Positions 17,704 to 26,959 of a stretch of 64,000 bases of DNA are shown piece after piece. A program made the position numbers and the translations under genes. The notes beneath the pieces were generated by a model. That model had not been told where the DNA came from. It did no database searches and saw only the letters and a program-made list of their open reading frames with translations. Source of the DNA: JAEVLT01 sp050496765 (GTDB lineage Bacteria; Bacillota; Bacilli; Bacillales; Cytobacillaceae); the NCBI RefSeq assembly GCF_050496765.1, contig NZ_JBNWEO010000013.1, positions 62,001 through 126,000 on the forward strand, read 5' to 3'. Numbering within the stretch: position 1 is the first letter of the stretch; each line of letters opens with the position of its first letter.

Positions 17704-18411
17704 TTATTCAGCTGCAGCTACTGTTTCTTCGCCTTGCTTCGCTTCTAAGATAGCATCTGCCATTTTGCCTGTTAAAAGTTTTACTGCGCGGATTGCATCA
17801 TCGTTTGCAGGAATAACAACATCGATTTCATCTGGATCACAGTTTGTATCAACGATGCCGACGATCGGAATATTTAACTTGCGAGCTTCAGCTACAGCGA
17901 TGCGCTCTTTGCGAGGGTCGATAATGAAAAGGGCATCCGGAAGCTGCTTCATGTCTTTGATTCCGCCAAGGAATTTTTCAAGACGCTCTTGCTCTTTCTT
18001 CAATTGAACAACTTCTTTTTTCGGAAGAACATCAAATGTTCCATCTTCAGCCATTCTTTCAATATCTTTCAGACGGCCAATGCGCTTTTGAATGGTTTCA
18101 AAGTTTGTTAATGTTCCACCCAACCAACGTTGGTTCACATAAAACATACCCGAACGGATTGCTTCTTCTTTTACGGAATCCTGCGCTTGTTTCTTTGTAC
18201 CAACGAAAAGGAATGTTCCGCCGTTAGCAGCAAGCTCTTTTACCCAGTTATAAGCTTCTTCCACTTTTTTAACTGTTTTTTGAAGATCGATAATATAAAT
18301 GCCGTTGCGCTCAGTGAAGATATATTTCTTCATTTTAGGGTTCCAGCGGCGCGTTTGGTGCCCGAAGTGTACACCAGCTTCAAGCAATTGCTTCATTGAA
18401 ATAACTGACAT
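17704..18411 (-). CDS. rpsB: 30S ribosomal protein S2
   Basis: S2 binds the 30S head-body junction. Signatures are the start MKQLLEAGVHFGHQTRRWNP, the FVGTKKQAQ segment, RWLGGTLTNF, and the C-terminal PIVGIVDTNCDPDEIDVVIP with GNDD-like PANDDAIRAV. The length of 235 is normal for Firmicutes. AGGAGG lies before the ATG. A strong sigma-A promoter (18525-18553) and a structured leader separate it from the fla/che operon, so ribosomal genes are decoupled from motility genes. Confidence 0.98.
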   Translation of the reverse strand: MSVISMKQLLEAGVHFGHQTRRWNPKMKKYIFTERNGIYIIDLQKTVKKVEEAYNWVKELAANGGTFLFVGTKKQAQDSVKEEAIRSGMFYVNQRWLGGTLTNFETIQKRIGRLKDIERMAEDGTFDVLPKKEVVQLKKEQERLEKFLGGIKDMKQLPDALFIIDPRKERIAVAEARKLNIPIVGIVDTNCDPDEIDVVIPANDDAIRAVKLLTGKMADAILEAKQGEETVAAAE

Positions 18412-18500
18412 GTTTTTTCCTCCTAGGTTTTATTATCCTCCGCTCAGTTCATTTTTAGACAGAAACTGTCACGAACAGCACCAACTGTCTAAATCCGTGA
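18412..18500 (-). promoter_or_regulatory. Structured 5' leader of rpsB
   Basis: The minus-strand transcript upstream of rpsB can form a 9-bp stem TTTAGACAG / CTGTCTAAA (roughly 18454-18493) enclosing an inner CTGT/ACAG hairpin, followed by the AGGAGG site. Structured leaders often serve autogenous control of ribosomal protein genes. Whether S2 binds here cannot be told from sequence. Confidence 0.45.
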
Positions 18501-18524
18501 GCGTGTGTTTTAACACCATTTCAT

Positions 18525-18553
18525 AATATAGCATATGTTTTTTCGACAATCAA
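18525..18553 (-). promoter_or_regulatory. Sigma-A promoter for rpsB
   Basis: The minus strand reads TTGATT, a 17-bp spacer, then TATATT. It lies immediately after the swrB stop codon and gives rpsB a leader of about 105 nt. Confidence 0.75.
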
Positions 18554-18554
18554 G

Positions 18555-19187
18555 TTAATGTTGGCGACTTTGAGAAAATTTTAGCAGCAGCTCGATTTCT
18601 GTTTTGCCCTTATTAAGCTTTTTGGCAATTTCAGCGATTGAAAGACCTTGGTTTTGTAAGATCATGACTTGGTTCACAAATAAATCACGATAAATATCAT
18701 CAGGAGATGAAGGGGACGTCTTTTCAGCTCCTATATGAACAGCTTTAGTGTCCATTCCCTTGACAGAAACTTGTTCAGAAAGCGTTTCCTTGCTTGAAGC
18801 CTCTTTCCTTGAGGATTTTTGATAGGCTTTTACCGCTTGATTTTTCAATGCCCCCGCTGCTTTTTCCTTCCAGTCGCTGTCCGGCTCATTGTCCATTTTT
18901 ACCTCTTGGTTCGTTTTCTCTGCTAGAGTTGTTTTGTTCACATTTGCAGCTGGATTGGTTGCACGAAGAATTGGAGTGCCAGTTGCTTGAAACTTGCTTA
19001 GGAAGGCCTCATTCTCTTCCTTCATTTCAAATAAATAAGAAGAAATCAATTCTTCCATTTCTTTAATCATGTTTTCTTGCTTTTTCTCAACCTCAAGGAA
19101 TCGATTTTGACGGGTAAATAATAAAATGATTGAAAAAATCGCAACACCGTTTAACAAAAGGCTGATCAGTAACAGAAATGTAGTCAT
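18555..19187 (-). CDS. swrB: Swarming motility protein SwrB-like (YlxL)
   Basis: The protein has an N-terminal membrane anchor (residues 3-24), a charged, probably coiled-coil stretch (about 28-65), a low-complexity Ser/Lys/Glu linker and a C-terminal helix-turn-helix-like segment (QGLSIAEIAKKLNKGKTEIELLLKF, about 180-204). This layout and its position as the last gene of the fla/che operon match B. subtilis SwrB. There, SwrB promotes type III export apparatus activation and swarming. At 210 residues it is longer than B. subtilis SwrB (167), mainly in the linker. Function is by homology and synteny. Confidence 0.82.
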   Translation of the reverse strand: MTTFLLLISLLLNGVAIFSIILLFTRQNRFLEVEKKQENMIKEMEELISSYLFEMKEENEAFLSKFQATGTPILRATNPAANVNKTTLAEKTNQEVKMDNEPDSDWKEKAAGALKNQAVKAYQKSSRKEASSKETLSEQVSVKGMDTKAVHIGAEKTSPSSPDDIYRDLFVNQVMILQNQGLSIAEIAKKLNKGKTEIELLLKFSQSRQH

Positions 19188-19248
19188 ATTATCCCTCTAT
19201 CCGCATAAAACTAGGAATTTTGCCTAAAAAATCAAAAGGATATCAATT

Positions 19249-20016
19249 TTACAAAATAAGTTTCTCAAGTAAGTGCCGTAATTTAAACAGTGCCTTGGAA
19301 TGAATTTGCGAAATTCTAGACGTGGACAGGTTCAATACTTGACCAATCTCGGTAAGTGTGAGTTCTTCAAGATAAAACAAGCTGATTACCAGTTGCTCTT
19401 TTTCGCTCAGTTTGCTTATGTTCACCACCAATTCCTGCAACAGTTCGTCTTTTACTAGCTTTTGTTCGGGAGTTTGCACATTGTCGTCCCGTAAAACAAA
19501 GGTGAAGCCTTCTTTTTCTTCTTGTTCAGTCCAATTTTCATCAATTGAAAGAACATTGGCGAAAAATTGTTCCGAAGTCGCAGCATATACTTCTTCCTCG
19601 GTCATGTTCAGTTCCTTGGCGATATCAGCTGCACTCACATTACCCATCTTTTGCTGTTCAAGTTTTTCGTATGCAGCTTCAATTTTTTTCGCCTTATCCC
19701 TTGTGCCTCTTGGCAGCCAGTCCTCTTTCCTCAACCCGTCAATCATTGCGCCACGAATGCGAAATGAAGCGTATGTATCAAATTTCAACTCGCGTGTGTG
19801 GTCGAATTTTTCCAACGCATCAAACAAGCCCATCAGCCCGAAGCTGCGCAGCTCATCCTTTGACACATTTTTCGGGAGCCCTACAGAAATTCGCTGAACA
19901 TGGTAGCTGACGAGCGGCAAATATTTTTTCACAAGGAAATTCCCAGCAGCCGGGTTTCGCTCTTGTATCCATTTCTCCCAATTCAATTGTTCTTCTGTTA
20001 TGGATGTCTGTACCAT
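19249..20016 (-). CDS. sigD: RNA polymerase sigma factor SigD (FliA family)
   Basis: SigD directs transcription of late flagellar, chemotaxis and autolysin genes. The 255-residue protein has region 2 (YLPLVSYHVQRI, DELRSFGLMGLFDALEKFD, FDTYASFRIRGAMIDGLRKEDWLPR), region 3 and region 4 with the C-terminal helix-turn-helix (LTLTEIGQVLNLSTSRISQIHSKA). GGAGGTG precedes the ATG. Its anti-sigma factor FlgM is not in this window. In B. subtilis its distal position in a 27-kb operon makes its level bistable between cells; the same position here suggests the same, which is inference. Confidence 0.98.
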   Translation of the reverse strand: MVQTSITEEQLNWEKWIQERNPAAGNFLVKKYLPLVSYHVQRISVGLPKNVSKDELRSFGLMGLFDALEKFDHTRELKFDTYASFRIRGAMIDGLRKEDWLPRGTRDKAKKIEAAYEKLEQQKMGNVSAADIAKELNMTEEEVYAATSEQFFANVLSIDENWTEQEEKEGFTFVLRDDNVQTPEQKLVKDELLQELVVNISKLSEKEQLVISLFYLEELTLTEIGQVLNLSTSRISQIHSKALFKLRHLLEKLIL

Positions 20017-20088
20017 GATTCCACACCTCCACCAGTTGGATCACCCAATCATGACCTCACTACCGTACAAAATCGATCTTTTCGTTTG

Positions 20089-20586
20089 TCAAATTTCCTT
20101 CGTTCCCTTATTAACTGTTTTGATATGTAGTTTGCCATTATCTGGATTGAATTCGATGGTTCTGCCACTATTTCCTCCGACATCCTCACTAACCAACAGG
20201 ATATTGAGATTGTTAAGTTCCTTCTTGACTGCTTCTACATTTCTGGGGCCGATTCTCATGATTTCATTTGTTGACGCGAATTGAAACATTTGTGCTCCCC
20301 CGGCAATTTTTGCTCTTAAGGTTTCACGCCTTGCTCCCTGTGAGAGCAAATGTCGTACAAGCTCTTTTATGGCAGTATCGGCATATTTCGCCGGATTAAA
20401 CTCCGGGGTCTTTGCCAGAGATGATTCAGGAAGCATGACATGGGCAAGACCAGCCATTTTCCGATCAAGGTCGTAAATCACAACACCGACACAAGAGCCC
20501 AAGCCAGAGGTACGGATGTGATACGGATGCCTAACGAGCTTCATATCGGCGATGCCAACCTTTGCAATCTGGATTTCATCATTCAT
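20089..20586 (-). CDS. cheD: Chemoreceptor glutamine deamidase CheD
   Basis: CheD deamidates specific glutamines on chemoreceptors and binds CheC to tune adaptation. The catalytic Cys and His are visible in TSGLGSCVGVV and LAHVMLP, with the conserved threonine-type context in KIAGGAQMF. The ATG at 20586 follows AGGGG by nine bases and overlaps the cheC stop; a TTG three codons earlier is an alternative. With 165 residues it matches the family. It follows cheC, its physical partner. Confidence 0.96.
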   Translation of the reverse strand: MNDEIQIAKVGIADMKLVRHPYHIRTSGLGSCVGVVIYDLDRKMAGLAHVMLPESSLAKTPEFNPAKYADTAIKELVRHLLSQGARRETLRAKIAGGAQMFQFASTNEIMRIGPRNVEAVKKELNNLNILLVSEDVGGNSGRTIEFNPDNGKLHIKTVNKGTKEI

Positions 20587-21220
20587 TTGCCGCAACCCCT
20601 AAGGAATGAAAAAGAATGGAAAATGAATCCGGATCCGGGAGTAAAAAGAAATGGCCGCGCAGCCATTCAGGAAATGAAGCATCCTCTTCGTTTAGGGCAG
20701 TATCAATAACGATCGCAAAGTCGCATACTTGGGAATGTTCGATCAGGCCGAAGCTGATAATAGCGCCCACCATATCGATTCCAATTCCTGGAACAGACGG
20801 ATAAAGCGATAAGTTTGTAAAGTCTGACAACGCCGTTAAGTAGGATCCACTTAAAATATTGCCAAGCTCCTGCAAAGCGGAAAGCCCCATCTCATTATAA
20901 GGCGGTGTTTCAAAGGAGAAATCGGTGTCCCCTGTCATCTTCTGGACATAATGCTCTGCCTGTGGCAGCGGCAGCACAAAAAACATGCTGCCAGATGCAT
21001 CCCCTTCGATGCGCAAAAATACACTTGCAACAATATTTTCTGCTCCCCCTGCCATTTCAACCATCTCATCGAAACTGACAATCTCTACTTTTGGTACTTT
21101 CATGTCTATTTTTTTATTTAGGAGCTTTGATAAAGCGGTTGCCGCGTTGCCTGCCCCGATATTTCCGATTTCCCGCAAAATATCAAGATGCAAAGAGGTA
21201 AAATGCTGTAGAAATGTCAT
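20579..21220 (-). CDS. cheC: CheY-P phosphatase CheC
   Basis: CheC dephosphorylates CheY-P and is stimulated by CheD. Both active-site helices of the CheC/CheX/FliY family are present: DILREIGNIGAGNAATALS and SALQELGNILSGSYLTALS, each with the E-x3-N pair. The 213-residue product starts at ATG 21220, nine bases after GAGG; the upstream TTG is too close to it. It overlaps cheD by eight bases, and the two proteins form a complex in B. subtilis. Confidence 0.97.
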   Translation of the reverse strand: MTFLQHFTSLHLDILREIGNIGAGNAATALSKLLNKKIDMKVPKVEIVSFDEMVEMAGGAENIVASVFLRIEGDASGSMFFVLPLPQAEHYVQKMTGDTDFSFETPPYNEMGLSALQELGNILSGSYLTALSDFTNLSLYPSVPGIGIDMVGAIISFGLIEHSQVCDFAIVIDTALNEEDASFPEWLRGHFFLLPDPDSFSILFHSLGVAANE

Positions 21221-21240
21221 CGCCAAGTACCTCGCGCTTT

Positions 21241-21690
21241 CTATTTAATTTGGTCTATGTTCATCACTTTTTCAAGATCCAGCAAGATGAGCAGCCTTTT
21301 TTCAATTTTGACAACTCCATTAATATACTCCGCTTCTTTTCCTCCAACGATTTCTGGAGGCGGTTCGATTGCATCTCTTGAAATATCTAACACATCATTG
21401 GCCGCGTCAACAACCAGCCCGACTTCAACATCCCCAATAACTGCGATAATGATTCGAGTATGATCCGAATAATCGCTTTCTTCGAGTCCAAATCGGTTGC
21501 GGAGATCAACAATTGGCGTCACGAGCCCGCGGAGATTAATGACGCCTTTAATATAGGATGAAACTCCGGGCACCCGGGTAATATGCTGAACTTTTTCAAT
21601 TGAACGAACTTGTTCAACAGGGATGGCGTATTCTTTCTCTTTTAATTGAAAGACAATAATCTTTAATTCCTGTGTAAGCGTCACTGTCAT
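21241..21690 (-). CDS. cheW: Chemotaxis coupling protein CheW
   Basis: CheW links chemoreceptors to the kinase CheA in the polar array. The 149-residue protein is a single CheW domain made of two beta-barrels, with IIVFQLKEKEYAIPVEQVRSI, the receptor-binding loop around RVPGVSSYIKGVINLRGLVTPIVDLR, and GLVVDAANDVLDI. GGAGTGAA precedes the ATG. It is located directly after cheA. Confidence 0.97.
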   Translation of the reverse strand: MTVTLTQELKIIVFQLKEKEYAIPVEQVRSIEKVQHITRVPGVSSYIKGVINLRGLVTPIVDLRNRFGLEESDYSDHTRIIIAVIGDVEVGLVVDAANDVLDISRDAIEPPPEIVGGKEAEYINGVVKIEKRLLILLDLEKVMNIDQIK

Positions 21691-21732
21691 TTCTCTTCAC
21701 TCCAGTCATGTTCCGTTTTTTCGTTCGAAAAC

Positions 21733-23796
21733 TTATTTAATTAGGGCATTGCAGTCGACGATTAAGGCGACTTGTCCATCGCCGAGAATAGTGGCTCCGG
21801 AAATGGCAAAGACATTGGCTAAATAGTTGCCGAGCGACTTTAGGACAATTTCTTGCTGTCCAATAAAAGAATCGACAACAAGGCCAGCCATTTTATCCCC
21901 TTTACGGACAATGACAACCGAATGAAGGCCGCTTGTTTCTTTGGAAACAGGAACTTCAAAGAGATCCTTTAAGAAAAGGAGCGGAACAACTTTACCGCGG
22001 AAATCAATGACCTTTTGGTTATGGGCGTTCAAAATGTCTTCTTCCTTAATAATGGCTGTCTCAATAATAGAAGAAAGCGGAATCGCATACTTTTCCTTTT
22101 GAATGCCAACAAGCATGACGGAAATAATCGATAATGTCAGCGGCAGCTGAATAGAGAATATAGAACCTTTTCCGATAACAGAATCAATCGTCACTGAACC
22201 GCCAAGAGATTCGATTGTGTTTTTTACGACATCCAATCCGACGCCCCGGCCGGAAATGTCTGATATTTTCTCAGCGGTTGAAAAACCGGATGCAAAAATC
22301 AATTCAAACACCTGCTGATCGGTTAATCCTGCTGCTGCCTGTGGAGGTATTATTTTTTTGGCAATTGCTTTTTCAAGTACTTTTTCCCGGCTAATTCCCG
22401 CACCATCATCTTCAATTTCAATAAAGACATGGTTGCCACTATGGTAAGCTTTTAGAATGACCTTTCCTTCTTCCGGTTTTCCCTGTGCTTTACGCACATC
22501 TGGCGTTTCGATCCCATGATCGAGCGCGTTTCGCAATAAATGGACAAGCGGATCGCCAATTTCATCAATGACCGTTCGATCAAGTTCCGTTTCTGCTCCG
22601 ACGATTTCCAAATGGATCTTTTTGTTTAAATCTCTCGCCAATTGCCGAACCATTCGTGGGAACCGGTTAAAAACGGTTTCCACTGGGACCATGCGCATAT
22701 TCAAAATAATATTTTGCAAGTCTCCGGAAATTCGGGACATTCTTTCAACTGTCTCGTGAAGTTCCTGATTATTCAAATCACGGGATATTTGTTCAAGACG
22801 GCCGCGGTCAATAACGAGCTCTTCAAACAGATTCATTAGAATGTCTAGCCGTTCGATATTTACCCGAATCGTCTTATTGCTCGCAGCCGTTTTCGCTGAT
22901 TGCTTTTTCCCATCATAATGTTCCGTTTCCGCTGCTGTTTCCGGCTGGTCAACTTTTTCAAGTGTACGTTCTGGCTCAGGTTCTCGTTCTGGTTCGCTTT
23001 CATGATAAATAAGCGGCCGGATTTCTGCTGCAGATAGCTGGGAAATTTCCACTTTCTCAATCTCAGAAATACGCTCGATTTGGTTTTGAATTGTTTCCTT
23101 TTTTTCAGTTGACACGAGCGTAATCGTAAATTCGTTGTCAAACTGTTCTTCTTCAAGTTGTTCAACTGGGGGAGTGCTCTTAATAATTTCACCTGTGCTT
23201 TCAAGTGCTTCAAATACCATAAACACTCTAGCTGCTTTTAAAAGGCAATCCTCTCTTAAGGAAACGGTAATTTCGTATGTATCAAATCCTTGTTCAGCCG
23301 ATTGCTGCAGAACTGTATATTCAAACTCATCGTATACGGTTTTGGAAGGTCGATTGGCCACTTCTGCAACAGCGGCGGCTGCAACCTCCTTTTCTGCACT
23401 AGAAATAATGGACAGATTTCCTTTTTCGATCCGCTTCAATTGGCTAATTACTTCGATAACATCACTTTTTCCATCTCCGCCTTCGGAAATGGACTGAACC
23501 ATTTCTTCAAGATGATCAATTGCAAGAAATACAATATCTATTAATTCAGCTGAAACAGATAACTTTGATTGCCGGATCGCATCAAGGATGTTTTCCATTT
23601 GGTGTGTCAAATTGGCAAGATCTTCATAGCCCATTGTGGCAGACATTCCTTTTAAAGTATGGGCAGATCGAAAAATTTCATTGACAATCGACAAATCTTT
23701 TGGATTTTTTTCCAATTCCAATAAATGTTCATTGCACGCCTGTATATGTTCTTTACTCTCTTCAATAAAAACTTCTAAATATTGCCCCATATCCAT
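21733..23796 (-). CDS. cheA: Chemotaxis histidine kinase CheA
   Basis: CheA autophosphorylates in response to receptors and passes phosphate to CheY and CheB. Domains of the 687-residue protein: HPt with the phosphorylated His46 in SAHTLKG, a P2 region with an acidic linker (about 160-300), the P3 dimerisation helices, the P4 kinase (LLRNALDHGIE N-box, DDGAGIS, GRGVGLDVVK) and a C-terminal CheW-like P5. ATG 23796 follows GAGGGGTGA and matches B. subtilis MDM; the longer frame begins in the cheB stop region. The upstream neighbour cheB is frameshifted. Confidence 0.97.
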   Translation of the reverse strand: MDMGQYLEVFIEESKEHIQACNEHLLELEKNPKDLSIVNEIFRSAHTLKGMSATMGYEDLANLTHQMENILDAIRQSKLSVSAELIDIVFLAIDHLEEMVQSISEGGDGKSDVIEVISQLKRIEKGNLSIISSAEKEVAAAAVAEVANRPSKTVYDEFEYTVLQQSAEQGFDTYEITVSLREDCLLKAARVFMVFEALESTGEIIKSTPPVEQLEEEQFDNEFTITLVSTEKKETIQNQIERISEIEKVEISQLSAAEIRPLIYHESEPEREPEPERTLEKVDQPETAAETEHYDGKKQSAKTAASNKTIRVNIERLDILMNLFEELVIDRGRLEQISRDLNNQELHETVERMSRISGDLQNIILNMRMVPVETVFNRFPRMVRQLARDLNKKIHLEIVGAETELDRTVIDEIGDPLVHLLRNALDHGIETPDVRKAQGKPEEGKVILKAYHSGNHVFIEIEDDGAGISREKVLEKAIAKKIIPPQAAAGLTDQQVFELIFASGFSTAEKISDISGRGVGLDVVKNTIESLGGSVTIDSVIGKGSIFSIQLPLTLSIISVMLVGIQKEKYAIPLSSIIETAIIKEEDILNAHNQKVIDFRGKVVPLLFLKDLFEVPVSKETSGLHSVVIVRKGDKMAGLVVDSFIGQQEIVLKSLGNYLANVFAISGATILGDGQVALIVDCNALIK

Positions 23797-23816
23797 GTGA
23801 CATTCACCCCTCGGCA

Positions 23817-24915
23817 TTAAACATATTTCAAAATTGTTCTTGCAATAGTTTCGACACTCTGTATTTCATCAACCAACATTGTTGAAATTGCCGCTTTCGG
23901 CATCCCAAATACAATCGAGCTTTCTTCCGATTCCGCAATCGCTTTTACCTTGCCTCCCTTGGCTAGTGCAATCAAGCCTTGGGTGCCATCTGATCCCATT
24001 CCTGTCATAATCACCGCCACTTTTGCATAGTCATCCAAAAGGCTGATTGATTCAAACAGAATATCAACAGAGGGGCGATGCCCATTGCGCAGTTCGGTTT
24101 GCTCGAGCTTTACTATAAGCCCGGCACTCATCCTTTTGACAAGCAAATGGTAGCCGCCAGGAGCAATATAGGCTGTACCGTTCTGCAATACTTCACCATC
24201 TTCCGCCTCTTTTACGTTAATCTCTGCCAGAGAATCAAGCCGGTTGGCAAGAGATTTTGTAAAACCGGGCGGCATATGCTGGACAATCACAATCGGCGCA
24301 TTAAGCGATGCCGGCAATTTTGTCAAGACTGCTTGGAGAGCTTCTCGGTCCGCCCGTAGACGTACCAATGCAGATAATTTTTTTCGCTGCCGCTTCCCAT
24401 GTCAATCCATCCTGCCGTATAGAACTGGTCTTTGCTAGTTCTATTTTACTACTTTTTAGCAATTGAGAGGATAGAAGATTTTCCTCTGGCTTCTGACATA
24501 CCAAACATTTAAGGTTTGCCTTGCTCGCTTCGAGCACTTTTTCAACGATTTTCTTTTCGATTGTTTGCAGATCTAGCGAGATCGGGCCTGATGGCTTTGC
24601 AATAAAATCAACTGCGCCATATTGCATCGCTAGCATTGTATTTTCTGCTCCTGTTTGCGTTGCACTTGAAAGCATGACAACTGGAACCGGGTCCTCCTCC
24701 ATAATAATTCTTAAAGCCTCAATCCCATTTAATACAGGCATTTCAATATCCATCGTGACAACATCCGGCTTTAATTTTTTTACCTTTTCGATAACGTCCT
24801 TCCCATTTCGGGCCGTACCCGCTATCTCAATCTGATCTGAAGCTAAAAGAATTTCTTGAATAAGTTTTCGCATGAATGCCGAATCATCCGCAACGAGAAC
24901 TTTAACTTTTTCCAT
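23817..24915 (-). pseudogene. cheB: Chemoreceptor methylesterase CheB, disrupted by a +1 frameshift
   Basis: CheB demethylates chemoreceptor glutamates when phosphorylated. The first frame (24915 down to 24301, starting at ATG) holds the receiver domain with Asp56 (VTMDIEMP) and reads into the esterase domain through GTSTGGPR with nucleophile Ser186. It then runs out of frame at about 24341-24346 and ends after SSPSSLDKIAGIA. The other frame continues the family sequence at once with ALQAVLTKLP and carries the rest of the esterase domain, including VIVQHMPPGFTKSLA and MTGMGSDGTQG, to 23817. Deleting one base from GAGAAGC restores GGPRALQ exactly. As written the gene cannot make intact CheB. 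A sequencing error is possible, though no long homopolymer is present. Confidence 0.9.
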
Positions 24916-24924
24916 GATGATGTT

Positions 24925-25785
24925 CTACCTCGCAAAAAGAATTTTCTTTAACTTCGAAACAAATGTATCGGATTTCATTTGAGCGGTTTCTTGAAATTGT
25001 TTAGATAGGTAACGGTTTACAACTCCCTCTAGCGCTGCAGAAGCAGCTGACCTTGGATTATCCAACACAAATGGGACTTGCCTTAATACAGCTTTTTGAA
25101 CCGAACGATCATCGGGCAGAATTCCAAGTGCCCTTGATTCCCGCTGCAGAAATTTTCGCAGTACATCCGCAAGCCGGTCAATCGTCTCCTTTCCTTCTTT
25201 CACCGATTGAGCACGGTTTGCCACGAGATAAAACGGGATCTTGGAATCCAATAAATGCAAATACTTCATCATGGCATATGCATCCATTATTGATGTCGGC
25301 TCCGGAGTGGTTATGACAAAAATTTCGTGCACAGACAAGAGAAAGTTCAATGTGTCTTCATTCGCTCCGGCTCCCATGTCAAAGATCAGGTAGTCATACT
25401 CTTCCAGGAAGGTGTCCAATTCTTCGGAAAGCATTCCTAACCGATCCAGTTGAACAAGCTGGCTTAACCCTGTACCGCCGCCAACATATTTAAGCCCTTG
25501 TGGACCTTCTGTAACAATCTCGCTTAACCTTGCCGTTCCTCTTAAATAATCAACAATCGTTCTTTCAGAAGATTTCCCCATCAAAATGTCGAGATTGCCC
25601 ATTCCCACATCCATGTCAAATAACAGTACTTTATATCGACGTTTCGTTAATGAGATGGCAAAGTTTAATGAAAAATTCGACTTGCCTACACCGCCTTTGC
25701 CGCTTACAACGGCAATCGCCTTTGTACTGCCACCGCTTACCTGTCTCCGCAGCTTTACGCGCAAGCCTTCTGCCTGGTCTTTCAT
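24925..25785 (-). CDS. flhG: MinD-like ATPase FlhG (YlxH), flagellar number/placement
   Basis: FlhG is a ParA/MinD-family ATPase that works with FlhF in placing flagella and assembling the C-ring. The deviant Walker A motif GKGGVGKS is at 29-36, the switch motif is FDMDVGMGNLDILMG, and LIFDMGAGANEDT follows near residue 135. The N-terminal extension contains a short activation helix (QAEGLRVKLRRQ), typical of FlhG activators of FlhF, and the C-terminus ends in an amphipathic basic helix (FVSKLKKILFAR). It starts one base after the flhF stop. Confidence 0.95.
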   Translation of the reverse strand: MKDQAEGLRVKLRRQVSGGSTKAIAVVSGKGGVGKSNFSLNFAISLTKRRYKVLLFDMDVGMGNLDILMGKSSERTIVDYLRGTARLSEIVTEGPQGLKYVGGGTGLSQLVQLDRLGMLSEELDTFLEEYDYLIFDMGAGANEDTLNFLLSVHEIFVITTPEPTSIMDAYAMMKYLHLLDSKIPFYLVANRAQSVKEGKETIDRLADVLRKFLQRESRALGILPDDRSVQKAVLRQVPFVLDNPRSAASAALEGVVNRYLSKQFQETAQMKSDTFVSKLKKILFAR

Positions 25786-25786
25786 T

Positions 25787-26959
25787 TTATTTGACCCCTA
25801 GGAATAAATTTGTAATCGTTTCCGGACTCGCTATCACCATGTCATCTGGAACATTTTGCCCGGTTGTAACATAGGCGGCACCAATTTTGTATTTTTCAAT
25901 CATATTGAGGATGGAGCCATATATACTTGTCTCATCGGCTTTTGTAAAAATAAACCGGTCAATCGTAATTCCCGAAAATTGTTCGTAAATTTCTTCCATA
26001 TCTTTTTGTTTTGCGGTTAAAGCCAGCACAAGAAAGGTTTCCATCTCATGATTAAAATCAATGACTTGTACTAAATCTTCCACATATTTTTTATTTCGGA
26101 AGTTTCTGCCCGCCGTATCAATTAATATAACATCATAGTCGGCAAATTTAGCGGCCGCTTGCTGGAAATCAGCCAAATTGTAGCATACCTCAATGGGGAC
26201 ATTTAAAATTTGCGCGTACGTTTTTAACTGTTCAATGGCGGCAATTCGATACGTATCTGTTGTGATAAAAGCCACTTTTTTTTGATGATTTAAAACGCAG
26301 TCAGCAGCGATCTTTGCCAAAGTTGTCGTCTTTCCAACCCCCGTTGGTCCAATCACATTGACAAATTTTTTTGTAAATGTAATCCCACCAAACGGGACTA
26401 AGAAAAGAAATTCCTGTATTCCCCTTTTTAGATAGGCACGCATTTCTTGTTCCGGACTTTGTTCCGTCCGTTTAAACCATTGATCCAATAGCTCGGCTGT
26501 GAATTTTTCTATCAAAGATGCTGAAAATTCCTGCTCGTTCATAAGCCGTACCAGCTTTTGAATTGGCTGAGGATATGCGCTTACCGCCCCGGATCCATCC
26601 AATGTGGATTGCTTGAGCAGATTTTTTACGGATAAAATTTCTTTCAGTAATTCATCTGATGGGATCCCGCTTGGTGGGGAATCTTTTTGTTTTCCGCCTT
26701 TCCTGCCATCGAGTTGCCCATTTTGTGAGACAGACGTCAGTGCCTTTTTCGGTTTTTCCTTATACACCGGCATTACATTCGGTCCTACTTGCGGATCGAC
26801 CGCTGCAATAACCTCAACGTTTTTCTTTCGGAAAAAACCAAAGAATCCTCCCTGAAAAACCATCCTGGAATTTAAAATAACCGCCTCATTCCCAAGATCA
26901 TTCCGAACCATTTTCATTGCCTCCGCCATTGATTCAGCAGTAAACTTTTTTACCTTCAA
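25787..26959 (-). CDS. flhF: SRP-like GTPase FlhF, flagellar placement
   Basis: FlhF is the third SRP-type GTPase, which marks the site of flagellar assembly. The 390-residue protein has a basic N-terminal B-domain (starting KKFTAESMAEAMKMVRNDLG), a linker, an N-domain helical bundle, and the G domain with GPTGVGKT at 204-211, the DTAGRN motif and a TKAD-type specificity motif. It overlaps flhA by four bases (ATGA). FlhG directly downstream is its regulator. Confidence 0.97.
   Translation of the reverse strand: MKVKKFTAESMAEAMKMVRNDLGNEAVILNSRMVFQGGFFGFFRKKNVEVIAAVDPQVGPNVMPVYKEKPKKALTSVSQNGQLDGRKGGKQKDSPPSGIPSDELLKEILSVKNLLKQSTLDGSGAVSAYPQPIQKLVRLMNEQEFSASLIEKFTAELLDQWFKRTEQSPEQEMRAYLKRGIQEFLFLVPFGGITFTKKFVNVIGPTGVGKTTTLAKIAADCVLNHQKKVAFITTDTYRIAAIEQLKTYAQILNVPIEVCYNLADFQQAAAKFADYDVILIDTAGRNFRNKKYVEDLVQVIDFNHEMETFLVLALTAKQKDMEEIYEQFSGITIDRFIFTKADETSIYGSILNMIEKYKIGAAYVTTGQNVPDDMVIASPETITNLFLGVK

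Noticed and set aside
24336..24350. Programmed frameshift in cheB
   Set aside because: No slippery heptamer, internal Shine-Dalgarno at the right distance or downstream stem was seen at GAGAAGC. Other Bacillus cheB genes are single frames.
23817..24368. Separate standalone methylesterase gene starting at 24368
   Set aside because: The start would be a TTG with no ribosome-binding site inside the CheB coding sequence. The sequence is better explained as the second half of a frameshifted cheB.
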